Part shown: positions 9,573 to 17,707 of the stretch, piece by piece
Position numbering within the stretch: the first letter of the stretch is position 1
Layout: every line of letters starts with the position of its first letter
From: Gracilibacillus boraciitolerans JCM 21714
GTDB taxonomy: Bacteria > Bacillota > Bacilli > Bacillales > Amphibacillaceae
Assembly (NCBI RefSeq): GCF_000521485.1
Contig: NZ_BAVS01000001.1
Span: forward strand, 434,001 to 498,000
Reading direction: 5' to 3'
DNA length: 64,000 nt
The notes under the pieces: model-generated
The model's input: the letters and a program-made list of their open reading frames with translations, nothing else
What the model was told of the DNA's origin: nothing
Database searches by the model: none
Made by a program: the position numbers and the translations under genes

Positions 9573-10564
9573 CCCCCCCTCCCTTGATTTCCTCTATTAC
9601 TTGAACCGCTAATTTTTGTTTTTGCTTTCCTGCCTGAACATAAAATTTCGGTTCTTGATCTACCATCAATGATAATGGCATATCTATTCCTTTATTAAGC
9701 ATGATGGTATCTCCACGACCTAAGAAAAGAAATTCCTCTAACGTAATAGATGTTTCACCTAGAATAACCGATAAATCTATGCTAGTTTGTTTGATATTTC
9801 TAGCTAATGATTGATATTCTTCAGGTTTTCGTTCTTTTGTATTTTCATTTTGCATCCAGTAATGTACAGACAGCTTTGGAATAATAGGTTCTAATACCAC
9901 ATGTGGAATACAGATATTTATCATACCGCTACTATCCCCCCCGATCGTTGTATCTAATGAGACAACAACTACTGTTTCATTTGGAGACACTAATTGTAAA
10001 AATTGTGGATTCACTTCAAAATCCTCTAATATTGGATCAATTTCTGTAACGGAACCCCCATGCTTCCTGAAGATTATCTAATCCCTGTTCGAATAATTGG
10101 GAAAGTAAGGTAGTCTCTATTTCTGTAAGACTGTCAATCTTGTTTAGACTACCTCCTTTTCCGCCAAGCATGCGATCTAACATCGCATATGCAATATTAG
10201 GATTAAATTCAAATATTATTCTTCCATCTAACGGTTCTACACTATAAACGTTTAAGATCGTTTTGGTTGGAATTGATCTAATAAATTCCTCATATGGTAT
10301 TTGATCCACTGAAGCAACTGAAATATGTACATATGTCCTCAATTGTGCTGAAAAATAGGTTGATAACAATCTTGCAAAATTATCGTGAATCCTCGAAATA
10401 CTTCTAATCTGGTCTTTAGAGAATCTTAACGCTCGTTTAAAATCATAAACTTTTACTTTCTTTTCTTTTTCTTCTTCTTTTAATTGATTGGCATCCATTT
10501 CACCAGAGGATAATGCTGATAATAGGGCGTCAATTTCATTTTGCGATAGAACTTCATCTGCCAT
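9556..10564 (-). pseudogene. fliM: FliM, flagellar motor switch protein, frameshifted
   Basis: FliM is the C-ring subunit that binds CheY-P through its N-terminal peptide, here LSQNEIDALLSALSSG. The middle domain is intact up to LDNLQEAWG. At 10055-10059 five G on the coding strand shift the frame to FRYRN and a stop. With four G the sequence reads AWGSVTEIDPILEDFEVNPQ and joins the downstream frame, which carries the rest of the middle domain and the C-terminal SpoA domain. The downstream part has another lengthened run (9936-9942, IGGDSSGMINICIPH) and ends in KGGGDEDDE, again over a G7 tract (9573-9579). It is preceded by fliL. Confidence 0.88.
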
Positions 10565-10591
10565 TTCTCCACCTCCATCCAGGTGTTTAAT

Positions 10592-11008
10592 CTACTGAAT
10601 CACTTTACTTGTTATTAACACTTCCACGATTTTTCCTTCTGTCATCTTCTGATTCATGGCCTCTTTCATGTTACTTTCTATCGTTGTTAAGTTTTCTTGA
10701 AAGTCTGTTGAAGAAAGAGTTGCGGATTGTTTTAGGAATATATTTTTCACTTCAAATTCACGTTTTTCAATTTCCGCTAAGGCATCTTTACTATTAGTTA
10801 TGAATTGAAATTGGATAAGGACAAAGTTACCATCGTTTAAATCTGTTCTGATTTCTTCCGTTGTATAGGAATATTCGACCATTTCATCTAACGTCATTGC
10901 CTTACTATCATTAGTTGAATTATTTAGCAGGAAATAAAGAATAACAGCACCTGCTATCGTAATAACTAATAAGATAATCACAAGGATTTTTATAATTTTT
11001 GGATTCAT
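10592..11008 (-). CDS. fliL: FliL, flagellar basal body-associated protein
   Basis: A 138-residue protein with an N-terminal membrane anchor (IIKILVIILLVITIAGAVIL, about residues 4-23) and an extracytoplasmic domain ending in EVLITSKVIQ, the layout and length of FliL. FliL surrounds the stator units and helps motor output. The ATG overlaps the flbD stop by 4 bases (translational coupling). It lies between flbD/swrD and fliM as in B. subtilis. No G/C-run anomaly is present. Confidence 0.9.
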   Translation of the reverse strand: MNPKIIKILVIILLVITIAGAVILYFLLNNSTNDSKAMTLDEMVEYSYTTEEIRTDLNDGNFVLIQFQFITNSKDALAEIEKREFEVKNIFLKQSATLSSTDFQENLTTIESNMKEAMNQKMTEGKIVEVLITSKVIQ

Positions 11009-11223
11009 TTAGTTTGATCACCTACTTCTCGCTGTACTTGATGAAGGCCAATCTCTTTATAAAATTGGATAACCATCTCTTTTACTTCTTCCTCTGTATC
11101 TTTGACAAACAATTTCTTTTGGTTGGTAAGTGTGATCGTTGTGTCTGGAAATGATTCAATGCGTTCGATGTAAATGGCATTCACAGTTATACGATCATTA
11201 TTAATTTTCGTCAATGTAATCAT
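11005..11223 (-). CDS. swrD: FlbD/SwrD family protein
   Basis: A 72-residue protein beginning MITLTKINNDRITVNAIYIERIE, typical of the FlbD family (YlzI/SwrD in B. subtilis), where it is needed for full flagellar power. It is placed between flgE and fliL, which is the expected site. The ATG at 11221-11223 has no obvious purine-rich ribosome site immediately upstream; instead a perfect 11-base-pair hairpin lies just before it (see 11230-11258). Translation may therefore depend on structure or on coupling. Its end overlaps fliL. Confidence 0.88.
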   Translation of the reverse strand: MITLTKINNDRITVNAIYIERIESFPDTTITLTNQKKLFVKDTEEEVKEMVIQFYKEIGLHQVQREVGDQTK

Positions 11224-11229
11224 AGTTTG

Positions 11230-11258
11230 AGAGGATTAAGGGATTAAACCTTAATCCT
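11230..11258 (-). promoter_or_regulatory. Perfect hairpin directly upstream of flbD/swrD
   Basis: On the minus strand GAGGATTAAGG, a 7-base loop, then CCTTAATCCTC form an 11-bp perfect stem, about 7 bases before the swrD ATG. No T run follows, so it does not look like an ordinary intrinsic terminator. The GAGG in its 5' arm is the nearest Shine-Dalgarno-like sequence, and it would be sequestered in the stem. A C8 run (11262-11269, G8 on the coding strand) lies on the flgE side. Confidence 0.6.
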
Positions 11259-11273
11259 CTGCCCCCCCCTTTT

Positions 11274-12167
11274 TTATCGTTTTAAGTTCACTAACTCTTG
11301 TAAAATCTCATCGGAAGTAGTGATGATCCGAGTATTCGCCTGGAACCCACGCTGAGCCGTAATCATCTCAGTGAACTCTTCTGATAAGTCAACATTAGAC
11401 ATTTCTAAAGCACCAGCGACAATGGAAGCTGTACCATTGCCTTCGGGAGCATAAATATCTTCTAATCCATTAATTGCATCTCCATCATCTGTAAATACAC
11501 CATCATTTACTGAAGAACGATACATGTTACTTCCTACTTTTTCTAAACCACCAGGATTGGAAAATTTGGCTAACATAATTTGACCAGCTGCCTGTGTTTC
11601 TCCATTTTCATCTACATAATTAACTACTCCATTACCCTGAACACTGAAACTTTGTGCCGATTCAGGAATTCTTATTCTAGAAGCTCCTGCAACAGCATTA
11701 TCATTCTGTGCCAAACCATTTTGTCCTATTAAATATTGACCATTTGCATTTACTACATAATTATTATCATCTAAGTATAAATTACCAGCCCGTGAAAATA
11801 AGAGTTCCGTATTTGCAAAGTCCACTACACCAGCGTCTTGTGCTATTCCAGAACCGAACACAAACATTCCATCTCCCTCCAATTGAAGGTCTAATGGTCT
11901 TGAGGTTGTTTGTCGATTCCCTTGTGTATGAATATTGTCAATCGAACCTAGTTGTGCACCTGTTCCAACTTGAGCCGGATTAATACCACCACGAATATTT
12001 GTTGGTGCACTTGCGCCTGCTACTTGTTGACTCATCATATCTTGGAACATGGCACGTCCCTTTTTGAAACCAGCTGTATTTACATTTGCAATGTTATTAC
12101 CTATTACGTCTAACTTCGTTTGAAATGCTTTCATACCTGAAATACCTGCATACATTGATCTTAACAT
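11274..12167 (-). CDS. flgE: FlgE, flagellar hook protein (FlgG-like)
   Basis: A 297-residue rod/hook-family protein. It has the N-terminal flagellar rod motif (MLRSMYAGISGMKAFQTKLD, then IGNNIANVNTAGFKKGRA) and the C-terminal heptad region (GALEMSNVDLSEEFTEMI, ending EILQELVNLKR), both of which form the coiled core of the hook. In Bacillus this position encodes the hook protein, formerly named flgG. I chose the ATG at 12165-12167, preceded by AAAGGAG at an 8-10 base distance; a longer frame from 12218 adds 17 non-conserved residues. The upstream gene is the small TIGR02530-type flagellar gene. A G8 run and a hairpin separate it from flbD. Confidence 0.93.
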   Translation of the reverse strand: MLRSMYAGISGMKAFQTKLDVIGNNIANVNTAGFKKGRAMFQDMMSQQVAGASAPTNIRGGINPAQVGTGAQLGSIDNIHTQGNRQTTSRPLDLQLEGDGMFVFGSGIAQDAGVVDFANTELLFSRAGNLYLDDNNYVVNANGQYLIGQNGLAQNDNAVAGASRIRIPESAQSFSVQGNGVVNYVDENGETQAAGQIMLAKFSNPGGLEKVGSNMYRSSVNDGVFTDDGDAINGLEDIYAPEGNGTASIVAGALEMSNVDLSEEFTEMITAQRGFQANTRIITTSDEILQELVNLKR

Positions 12168-12247
12168 ATTGTTATGCTCCTTTTTTTGTTTGAATATATG
12201 TCGCTTCTGTCGGTCCACGACTTTAAGCTTCTCTAGTAGAGTCCAGC

Positions 12248-12610
12248 TTAATCAATAATGATCGTTCCATTTATATTTGTGAATATCTTACTTTGTAATT
12301 CAGACTTGTCCATCGCTGTAATCACGGTATTTTTTTGGGCATTGATGATAAATGCTGCCTGATCCGTAATCACCAAGGATTCTTTCACACCTTTTTGTTT
12401 TGCTTCTTGAAGTTTAGTTTCAATTGCCTGCCATTTTTGTTCACTAACGTCGATGTTTCTTGACATCATTCGCTGTTTTGCATGCTTGCTAATTTGCAAT
12501 GGATAGTGCTGACCTAATATTTCTTTAAATGACGTTTCTACATTTTTTTGTCTGTGATTCTGTTGAGTTGGAAGAATATTTGGATGTATGGCATGAATTC
12601 GATGATCCAT
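12248..12610 (-). CDS. Flagellar operon protein, TIGR02530 type
   Basis: A 120-residue protein containing SFKEILGQHYPLQISKHAKQ and RMMSRNIDVSEQKWQAIE, the pattern of the small 'flg_new' flagellar operon family found between flgD and flgE in many Firmicutes. Its role is not established; a hook-assembly or regulatory role is suggested only by position. The end (DKSELQSKIFTNINGTIIID) also fits that family. It starts 12 bases after the flgD stop and is followed by flgE. No anomalies. Confidence 0.82.
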   Translation of the reverse strand: MDHRIHAIHPNILPTQQNHRQKNVETSFKEILGQHYPLQISKHAKQRMMSRNIDVSEQKWQAIETKLQEAKQKGVKESLVITDQAAFIINAQKNTVITAMDKSELQSKIFTNINGTIIID

Positions 12611-12622
12611 TGTCTCCCTCCT

Positions 12623-13078
12623 CTATTCGGTTGGACTTTCTTGTTTGATTCTTAGAACTTCATCGGTATAAATTTTTACATCATTTGCTAGTTCAAGTAC
12701 AGCATATCCTTCTTGCTGAGAAATGGCCTGTACCTGACCTGTTACAACTTCTTTTGGTACTGCTATTTCACCAGTTTCCTTATCAATTCGGTAATGTTCG
12801 ACTTCTTTACCAATTAGATGACTGTACTGAATCACAGGTGAAACGGTTTGATTTTTGACTAATGTATCAATTGATTTGGACATTTGCATCATTTGTTCTA
12901 ATGAAGAAAATGTTGCCATCTGTGAAATAAATTCCTTATCCTCCATCGGGTTCAATGGATCCTGATTTTGTAATTGTGTCATAAGAATTTTCATAAATTC
13001 ATCTTTACCTAAATTAGTACTGGGTTCTCTTGATTTAGGTTGACTGGCCAGATAATAGCTTGGATCAATCGTAGTCAT
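12623..13078 (-). CDS. flgD: FlgD, flagellar hook cap / basal-body rod modification protein
   Basis: A 151-residue short-form FlgD. The conserved N-terminal region LGKDEFMKILMTQLQNQDPL, then NPMEDKEFISQMATFSSLEQ, is diagnostic (about residues 24-64). FlgD caps the growing hook and is needed for hook subunit polymerisation. In Bacillus it is followed by the hook gene and preceded by fliK, the hook-length control gene, exactly as here. Starts with ATG after GGTGGTAAAAG. Confidence 0.94.
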   Translation of the reverse strand: MTTIDPSYYLASQPKSREPSTNLGKDEFMKILMTQLQNQDPLNPMEDKEFISQMATFSSLEQMMQMSKSIDTLVKNQTVSPVIQYSHLIGKEVEHYRIDKETGEIAVPKEVVTGQVQAISQQEGYAVLELANDVKIYTDEVLRIKQESPTE

Positions 13079-13088
13079 CTTTTACCAC

Positions 13089-14579
13089 CTACACTTTCGC
13101 ATCCATTAATAGATCATGGAAATTAATTTGTTCTTGTTCTTCTGAATCGTTTTGTTGCCCGTCATGCTGATCACTTTGATTCTGACTATTTTCGTCTAGT
13201 GAATCATTATTTTCATCTGATAGTTTTTCCTGACCAGTTTGTGTTAAATTTTCCTGGCGTTCAATCACTACCTGTTGCGGTGAAAACATATGGCGCAGTT
13301 GATTTAAATTGCCTTCAAGTAATTCTTTCGCACCTTGTGATGCTACGATCATTTTTACGATCATTTCACCATTAACCTGGGTCAACTTCACCATCACATC
13401 ACCTAAGTGTTCTGGCTGTAGTCGTAACATTAATTGGCTTGCTCCATTTGTCATTTTCATAAAATTACTCTTTTGAATAGCCTGTTGAAACTGCTCCATC
13501 AATTGTTTTTGAGCCAATTGTTGATCGGTATTCGTCTGCTGTGTATGAATCACAAATTGTTGCACTTTCGAATTAACTTGTTGATTCATGAGTGTCTGTA
13601 ATTCTGTTTTTGACTGGCTTTGTTCCTGATTAATATTACCGCCTTGATTTTCCAATGCATTACTAATCCATTTGGCAATATCCTGTTGTGTTACTTTCTG
13701 ACTTTGACCATAGTTTTTTTCCAAGGCTAAACGATTTTGAAAATTCTCTAAGAGCTTATTCCAAACCTCATTCGATTTAGGATGAGCTGTTGCTGCCAAT
13801 AACGCTTGGGCATTTGTTTTAGCAGACTGATCTAACTGTGACCATTGCTTTAATACATCTTGTAATTGCTTTACATCTTGATTTGTAAGTTTATTCTGTT
13901 CCAACTTGTTTAATAAAGCTTCCACTTGATTTACGATCGATGTAACCTTCTCAGATTGATCCTTTGTGTTTAGTATGCTATTTACAGGAACAACCATGAT
14001 CTGATTTATCCATGTATCCTTTTCAGTAGAGTTTTCCTGTTGACTTAGCATGGTAATTATTTCTGCAAGTGTTTCAAGCTGGTCAGGTTGTACCGATTGC
14101 ATTAATTGAGTTTTGGAGATTGTTTTTGAATCTTGAAAAATAATACTCAATTCTTCTATTAATGCAAGTTGTTTTGTCGATAATTCCGGCAAATGTGCTA
14201 GGTTAGTCTGATTGCCACTTAATAATTCTTTTAAATTTTTTAATGTGTCTACATCTATTTCTTTTGTCAAAAGTTTCGCTAATGGATCCTTTGTTTCCCT
14301 ATTTGATTCGAAATTTTCTACTAATTGCTGTAATTGGTCTGAGTCTGTTTGATTGCCGTTTAATAACTCTTTTAACTGTTTTAAAGTTTCAACATCTATT
14401 TCTTCGGGTAAACTTTCCAATAATGACTCAAGTTTATTTTGATTCAAATCCAGTCCTTTGACATTATTAGCTCCGAATAATTGTTGCTGAAAGGAAGAAC
14501 TGCCGCTTACTTGAGATCTTATCGAACCGGTTAGTTGCGGTATTACTGAGCTTGACAATATATTTGCTGCGATAAACAT
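13089..14579 (-). CDS. fliK: FliK, flagellar hook-length control protein
   Basis: A 496-residue, Gln/Asn/Leu-rich protein with a C-terminal FliK domain (about residues 375-450: LMLRLQPEHLGDVMVKLTQ followed by MIVKMIVASQGAKELLEGNL). FliK measures hook length and triggers the FlhB substrate switch. The N-terminal ruler part contains a clear internal duplication: IDVETLKQLKELLNGNQTDS near residues 60-79 and IDVDTLKNLKELLSGNQTNL near 107-126. The start ATG follows AAAGGAGGTGAAC. Its operon place between ylxF and flgD is standard. The ruler region is expected to vary widely between species. Confidence 0.9.
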   Translation of the reverse strand: MFIAANILSSSVIPQLTGSIRSQVSGSSSFQQQLFGANNVKGLDLNQNKLESLLESLPEEIDVETLKQLKELLNGNQTDSDQLQQLVENFESNRETKDPLAKLLTKEIDVDTLKNLKELLSGNQTNLAHLPELSTKQLALIEELSIIFQDSKTISKTQLMQSVQPDQLETLAEIITMLSQQENSTEKDTWINQIMVVPVNSILNTKDQSEKVTSIVNQVEALLNKLEQNKLTNQDVKQLQDVLKQWSQLDQSAKTNAQALLAATAHPKSNEVWNKLLENFQNRLALEKNYGQSQKVTQQDIAKWISNALENQGGNINQEQSQSKTELQTLMNQQVNSKVQQFVIHTQQTNTDQQLAQKQLMEQFQQAIQKSNFMKMTNGASQLMLRLQPEHLGDVMVKLTQVNGEMIVKMIVASQGAKELLEGNLNQLRHMFSPQQVVIERQENLTQTGQEKLSDENNDSLDENSQNQSDQHDGQQNDSEEQEQINFHDLLMDAKV

Positions 14580-14610
14580 TTAGTTCACCTCCTTTCATGG
14601 TTTTTATCGT

Positions 14611-15204
14611 TTATTGATTGACTAATTGGCTGCTGTAATCTGCAGCTATTTCTGGTTCCATCTCGCCTAATATCTCACCGCGAATCTCAGGATCTATCTG
14701 TTTTAATAATGAAATAGCAATCGAATTTTCCATGTTTTCAATGATCGGTGCGGCTGTTTTTGGTTTCATCGAACTAAATGATTCTGATAAGTCTTCATAA
14801 GCGCCGTCAGTGTTTTCATCCGTTTCTGGACCTGTTTCCTCTTGTTGTACTTCTGCTAATTGAGTCGTCAGGTTGGCTATCTCTTCTTCTAACTCTGCAA
14901 TTGTAGTATCTTTGGTTTGCGTCTCATATTTTGCAGTCTCTAATTCCTCTTCTAAGTTTGCAATCTCCTGATCTTTTTTCGCCAAATTATTTTCATGTAA
15001 TTCTTCCTCATCGGTCGCTACAGTTTGTGCTACAAAAGGAATTTTATTTAACGTTTCTTTCGTATACTTACCGACGTCAACACCCATTACATATAGAATG
15101 ATTACTGTTATTATAATGGTGAATATTAGTGGCACTAATATAATAATAAGCCATTGAAAAATTCCTGGTTTTCTTTCTTTGTCTTCAGACGGATTAGTTG
15201 CCAT
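14611..15204 (-). CDS. ylxF: YlxF / MotE-like flagellar chaperone protein with MgtE_N-type domain
   Basis: A 197-residue membrane-anchored protein. It has an N-terminal membrane segment (IFQWLIIILVPLIFTIIITV, about residues 14-33), a coiled coil (about 75-120, KDQEIANLEEELETAKYE) and a C-terminal helical domain (SMKPKTAAPIIENMENSIAI, then LKQIDPEIRGEILGEMEPEI) like the MgtE N-domain. YlxF occupies this place in Bacillus fla/che operons and is related to MotE. I chose the ATG at 15204 preceded by GATAGGTGAAAAA; a frame open from 15252 overlaps fliJ without conservation. Overlaps the end of fliJ region only by tight spacing. Confidence 0.85.
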   Translation of the reverse strand: MATNPSEDKERKPGIFQWLIIILVPLIFTIIITVIILYVMGVDVGKYTKETLNKIPFVAQTVATDEEELHENNLAKKDQEIANLEEELETAKYETQTKDTTIAELEEEIANLTTQLAEVQQEETGPETDENTDGAYEDLSESFSSMKPKTAAPIIENMENSIAISLLKQIDPEIRGEILGEMEPEIAADYSSQLVNQ

Positions 15205-15208
15205 TTTT

Positions 15209-15655
15209 TCACCTATCCTTACTTTCCGAATACTTACGAATCGATAGTTCATCCATTAACATCAAATCTTTCTTTTTCTCTACTTGTCTAAACTGTGCCT
15301 GTTTATTATCAATCAGCTTTTCTATTTTTTTCACTTCAATGTATTGTTCTGTAACTCGTTCCTGTAACAGATTCATCTTTTTTCTGGCCTTTTCTACTTT
15401 TTGTTGGATATTCAAAATATTTGGCGTTAAAAAATTTAAATATTGATGATAGGATTGTAATGTTTCAATTTGCGACTTATCATGTAAAGATTGCTTATAA
15501 CTATCTTCAATTTCTTCTTTTCTTTTTAAAAGATCATATAAATTAGTAGCATAATGTTCGAACTCTGCCGCAGCTTCCTGATACTTAAACTGTGCTTCTT
15601 TTTTATCATTATCTTTCAGAAGTCTTATTTTTTGATATCCTTCGATTTGTTTCAT
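15209..15655 (-). CDS. fliJ: FliJ, flagellar export chaperone-escort protein
   Basis: A 148-residue, almost entirely coiled-coil protein (MKQIEGYQKIRLLKDNDKK to the end), the size and composition of FliJ. FliJ sits in the central hole of the FliI hexamer and helps couple export to the proton motive force. The ATG overlaps the last base of the fliI stop at 15655 (TAATG-type junction), which supports translational coupling. Placement fliI-fliJ-ylxF is standard. Confidence 0.9.
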   Translation of the reverse strand: MKQIEGYQKIRLLKDNDKKEAQFKYQEAAAEFEHYATNLYDLLKRKEEIEDSYKQSLHDKSQIETLQSYHQYLNFLTPNILNIQQKVEKARKKMNLLQERVTEQYIEVKKIEKLIDNKQAQFRQVEKKKDLMLMDELSIRKYSESKDR

Positions 15656-16971
15656 TAGGAATTACTCCCCTGCAGCAATTGTTCTAGTTCATTGAGGGCA
15701 GTCTGATCCTCTACATTTTCATTCATATCTTGTTTTAGGGCATTCATTATTTTTGGTTGAAGCTGGATTGCCTCGTCAACTATTTTACTCGATCCTCTTT
15801 TATAGGCACCAATTTGAATCAGTTCCTCATTATCATTATAGGTTGCTAAAATCGTTCTAATTTTCTGTACCAGATTCAATCGATTTGCAGATACAATTTC
15901 TGGCATTACTCTGCTAACGGATTGTAAAACATTGATTGCTGGAAATTGACCTTTTTCAGCTAATTTTCTGTCCAGAATAAAGTGCCCATCTAATATACCT
16001 CTTGTCGTATCTGCAATTGGTTCATTAAAATCATCGCCGTCAACTAATACCGTATAAAAAGCAGTGATCGAACCATCTTTACTTGTTCCCGTTCTTTCCA
16101 ATAATGATGGTAACAGCGCAAACACGGACGGTGTGTAACCTTTCGTTGTTGGTGGTTCACCTATCGCAAGACCTATTTCCCTTTGAGCCATTGCTACTCT
16201 TGTAACAGAATCCATCATTAAATTTACTTCATAACCAAGATCACGAAAATATTCACTGATCGCTGTTGCAGTAAATGCTCCTTTAATTCGCATCAATGCA
16301 GATTGATCAGAAGTTGCCACGACCACAATAGATTTTTTTAATCCTTCAGGGCCTAAGTCTCTTTCAATGAATTCCTTTACTTCCCGGCCTCGCTCACCAA
16401 TCAGGGCAATTACATTAATATCAGCAATGCTATTTCTTGCAATCATTCCCAATAACGTACTTTTTCCAACACCACTACCAGCAAAAATCCCAATTCTCTG
16501 ACCTTTTCCTACCGATAACATTGTATCAATTGCCTTGACTCCGACAGGGAACGGTGTTTGAATTCTAGGTCGTTCCAACGGGTTTGGTGGTGATTGTTCT
16601 GTTGGATGTTCTTTTAAACCTTTTGGTAATCGGGAACCATCCAGCATATTACCTGTTGAATCAATCACTTTCCCAATTAATGCTCTACCAATCTTAACCT
16701 TTAGGGACTGCTTAGTTGCTTCTACTAAACAACCTGAAGCAATATTATGCAAAGATGTATATGGCATTAATAAAACTTTTTCTTCATAGAATCCTATCAC
16801 TTCAGCCATTATCTTTTGATTGGATATTTTATTATGAATGTAGCAAACTTCACCTATCCTTGCTTCAGGACCTCTTGCTTCTATTAATAATCCGACCACA
16901 CGATCGACTTTGCCAAATCTTTTATAGGTATCGATATGTTCTATCTCATTCAGTAACATTTGTGTTTTCAC
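15655..16971 (-). CDS. fliI: FliI, flagellum-specific export ATPase
   Basis: A 438-residue F1-beta-like ATPase that feeds export substrates to the gate. Walker A GIFAGSGVGKSTLLGMIAR lies near residues 161-179, with Walker B-like VNLMMDSVTRVAMAQREIG and the conserved PSVFALLPSLLERTG. N-terminal and C-terminal parts are complete for the family. A run of four G near the 3' end (15668-15671, LLQGSNS) is in the expected frame and unlengthened, which is a useful contrast with the G7 runs elsewhere. It overlaps fliH upstream and fliJ downstream. Confidence 0.96.
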   Translation of the reverse strand: MKTQMLLNEIEHIDTYKRFGKVDRVVGLLIEARGPEARIGEVCYIHNKISNQKIMAEVIGFYEEKVLLMPYTSLHNIASGCLVEATKQSLKVKIGRALIGKVIDSTGNMLDGSRLPKGLKEHPTEQSPPNPLERPRIQTPFPVGVKAIDTMLSVGKGQRIGIFAGSGVGKSTLLGMIARNSIADINVIALIGERGREVKEFIERDLGPEGLKKSIVVVATSDQSALMRIKGAFTATAISEYFRDLGYEVNLMMDSVTRVAMAQREIGLAIGEPPTTKGYTPSVFALLPSLLERTGTSKDGSITAFYTVLVDGDDFNEPIADTTRGILDGHFILDRKLAEKGQFPAINVLQSVSRVMPEIVSANRLNLVQKIRTILATYNDNEELIQIGAYKRGSSKIVDEAIQLQPKIMNALKQDMNENVEDQTALNELEQLLQGSNS

Positions 16972-17707
16972 GTGTGATCTCCTCCACTACATGAAATAGT
17001 CTGCTTCTAATTTCTTGTAACTGACTGTCCACAGAAGCATCAATTCTGCCGAAAGGTGTTTCAATTACAATCTGTTCTCCTATTAAATCTGTAGAAGGGT
17101 AAATCATAAATTCTATATCACTTTGGATAAGTGAATTTAATTCATCCTTGTTATCTAATAAAAGCGAAAAGTATTTACTTGAGACAAATAATTTAATTTT
17201 CGGATGATCTTTCACTTGTTCCACCACTGATTTCGCTACAGCTAAGAATCTGGAAGGCTCCTCATCCAATAACTGATGAAGGACTTTTTCAGAAGTGGTC
17301 ATCGCAATCTGTAGAACTGTTTCATCACTTTCTGCGACAATTTTATGATATTCTTTCTTTGCATTTTCCAAAACATCTACAGCATCATGTATAATAGCTT
17401 GATATTGTTCTAAGCTATCTTGTTTTCCCTGTTCGAATCCTTGCTGGTAACCATCTTGCTGTGCTTTCTGTATTAACTGAATTTTTTCTTGTTCCCATTC
17501 TTCTTTTAACCTAATTATCTCTGCTTGTGCTGTTTCTTTTTTATTATCAGTTTTTTCAACGATTTCTTGTAAACTAGCTTCTGCTTCTTCTATCTGTTGA
17601 TTTAGAGATTGCAATTCATCTTCTGCTTCAAATTTAGAATAATTTCGTCTCGTTACTTCTATTTTACGTAACTGAATTTGTCTTGGTGGTAGAGGATTAT
17701 TAGACAA
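16946..17707 (-). CDS. fliH: FliH, flagellar export ATPase regulator
   Basis: FliH forms a dimeric stator-like arm that inhibits and anchors FliI. The protein has a long N-terminal coiled coil, a Gln-rich segment (QQDGYQQGFEQGKQDSLEQY, about 90-109) with the glycine-heptad look of FliH, and a C-terminal domain similar to the F1 delta subunit (IGEQIVIETPFGRIDASVDS). The start is uncertain: upstream GTG/ATG codons coincide with the GGTGGAGGAG ribosome site, so a TTG at 17705-17707 (MSNNPLPPRQIQLRK) with a 9-base spacing is the best fit. It overlaps the fliG stop. Confidence 0.88.
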   Translation of the reverse strand: MSNNPLPPRQIQLRKIEVTRRNYSKFEAEDELQSLNQQIEEAEASLQEIVEKTDNKKETAQAEIIRLKEEWEQEKIQLIQKAQQDGYQQGFEQGKQDSLEQYQAIIHDAVDVLENAKKEYHKIVAESDETVLQIAMTTSEKVLHQLLDEEPSRFLAVAKSVVEQVKDHPKIKLFVSSKYFSLLLDNKDELNSLIQSDIEFMIYPSTDLIGEQIVIETPFGRIDASVDSQLQEIRSRLFHVVEEITRENTNVTE

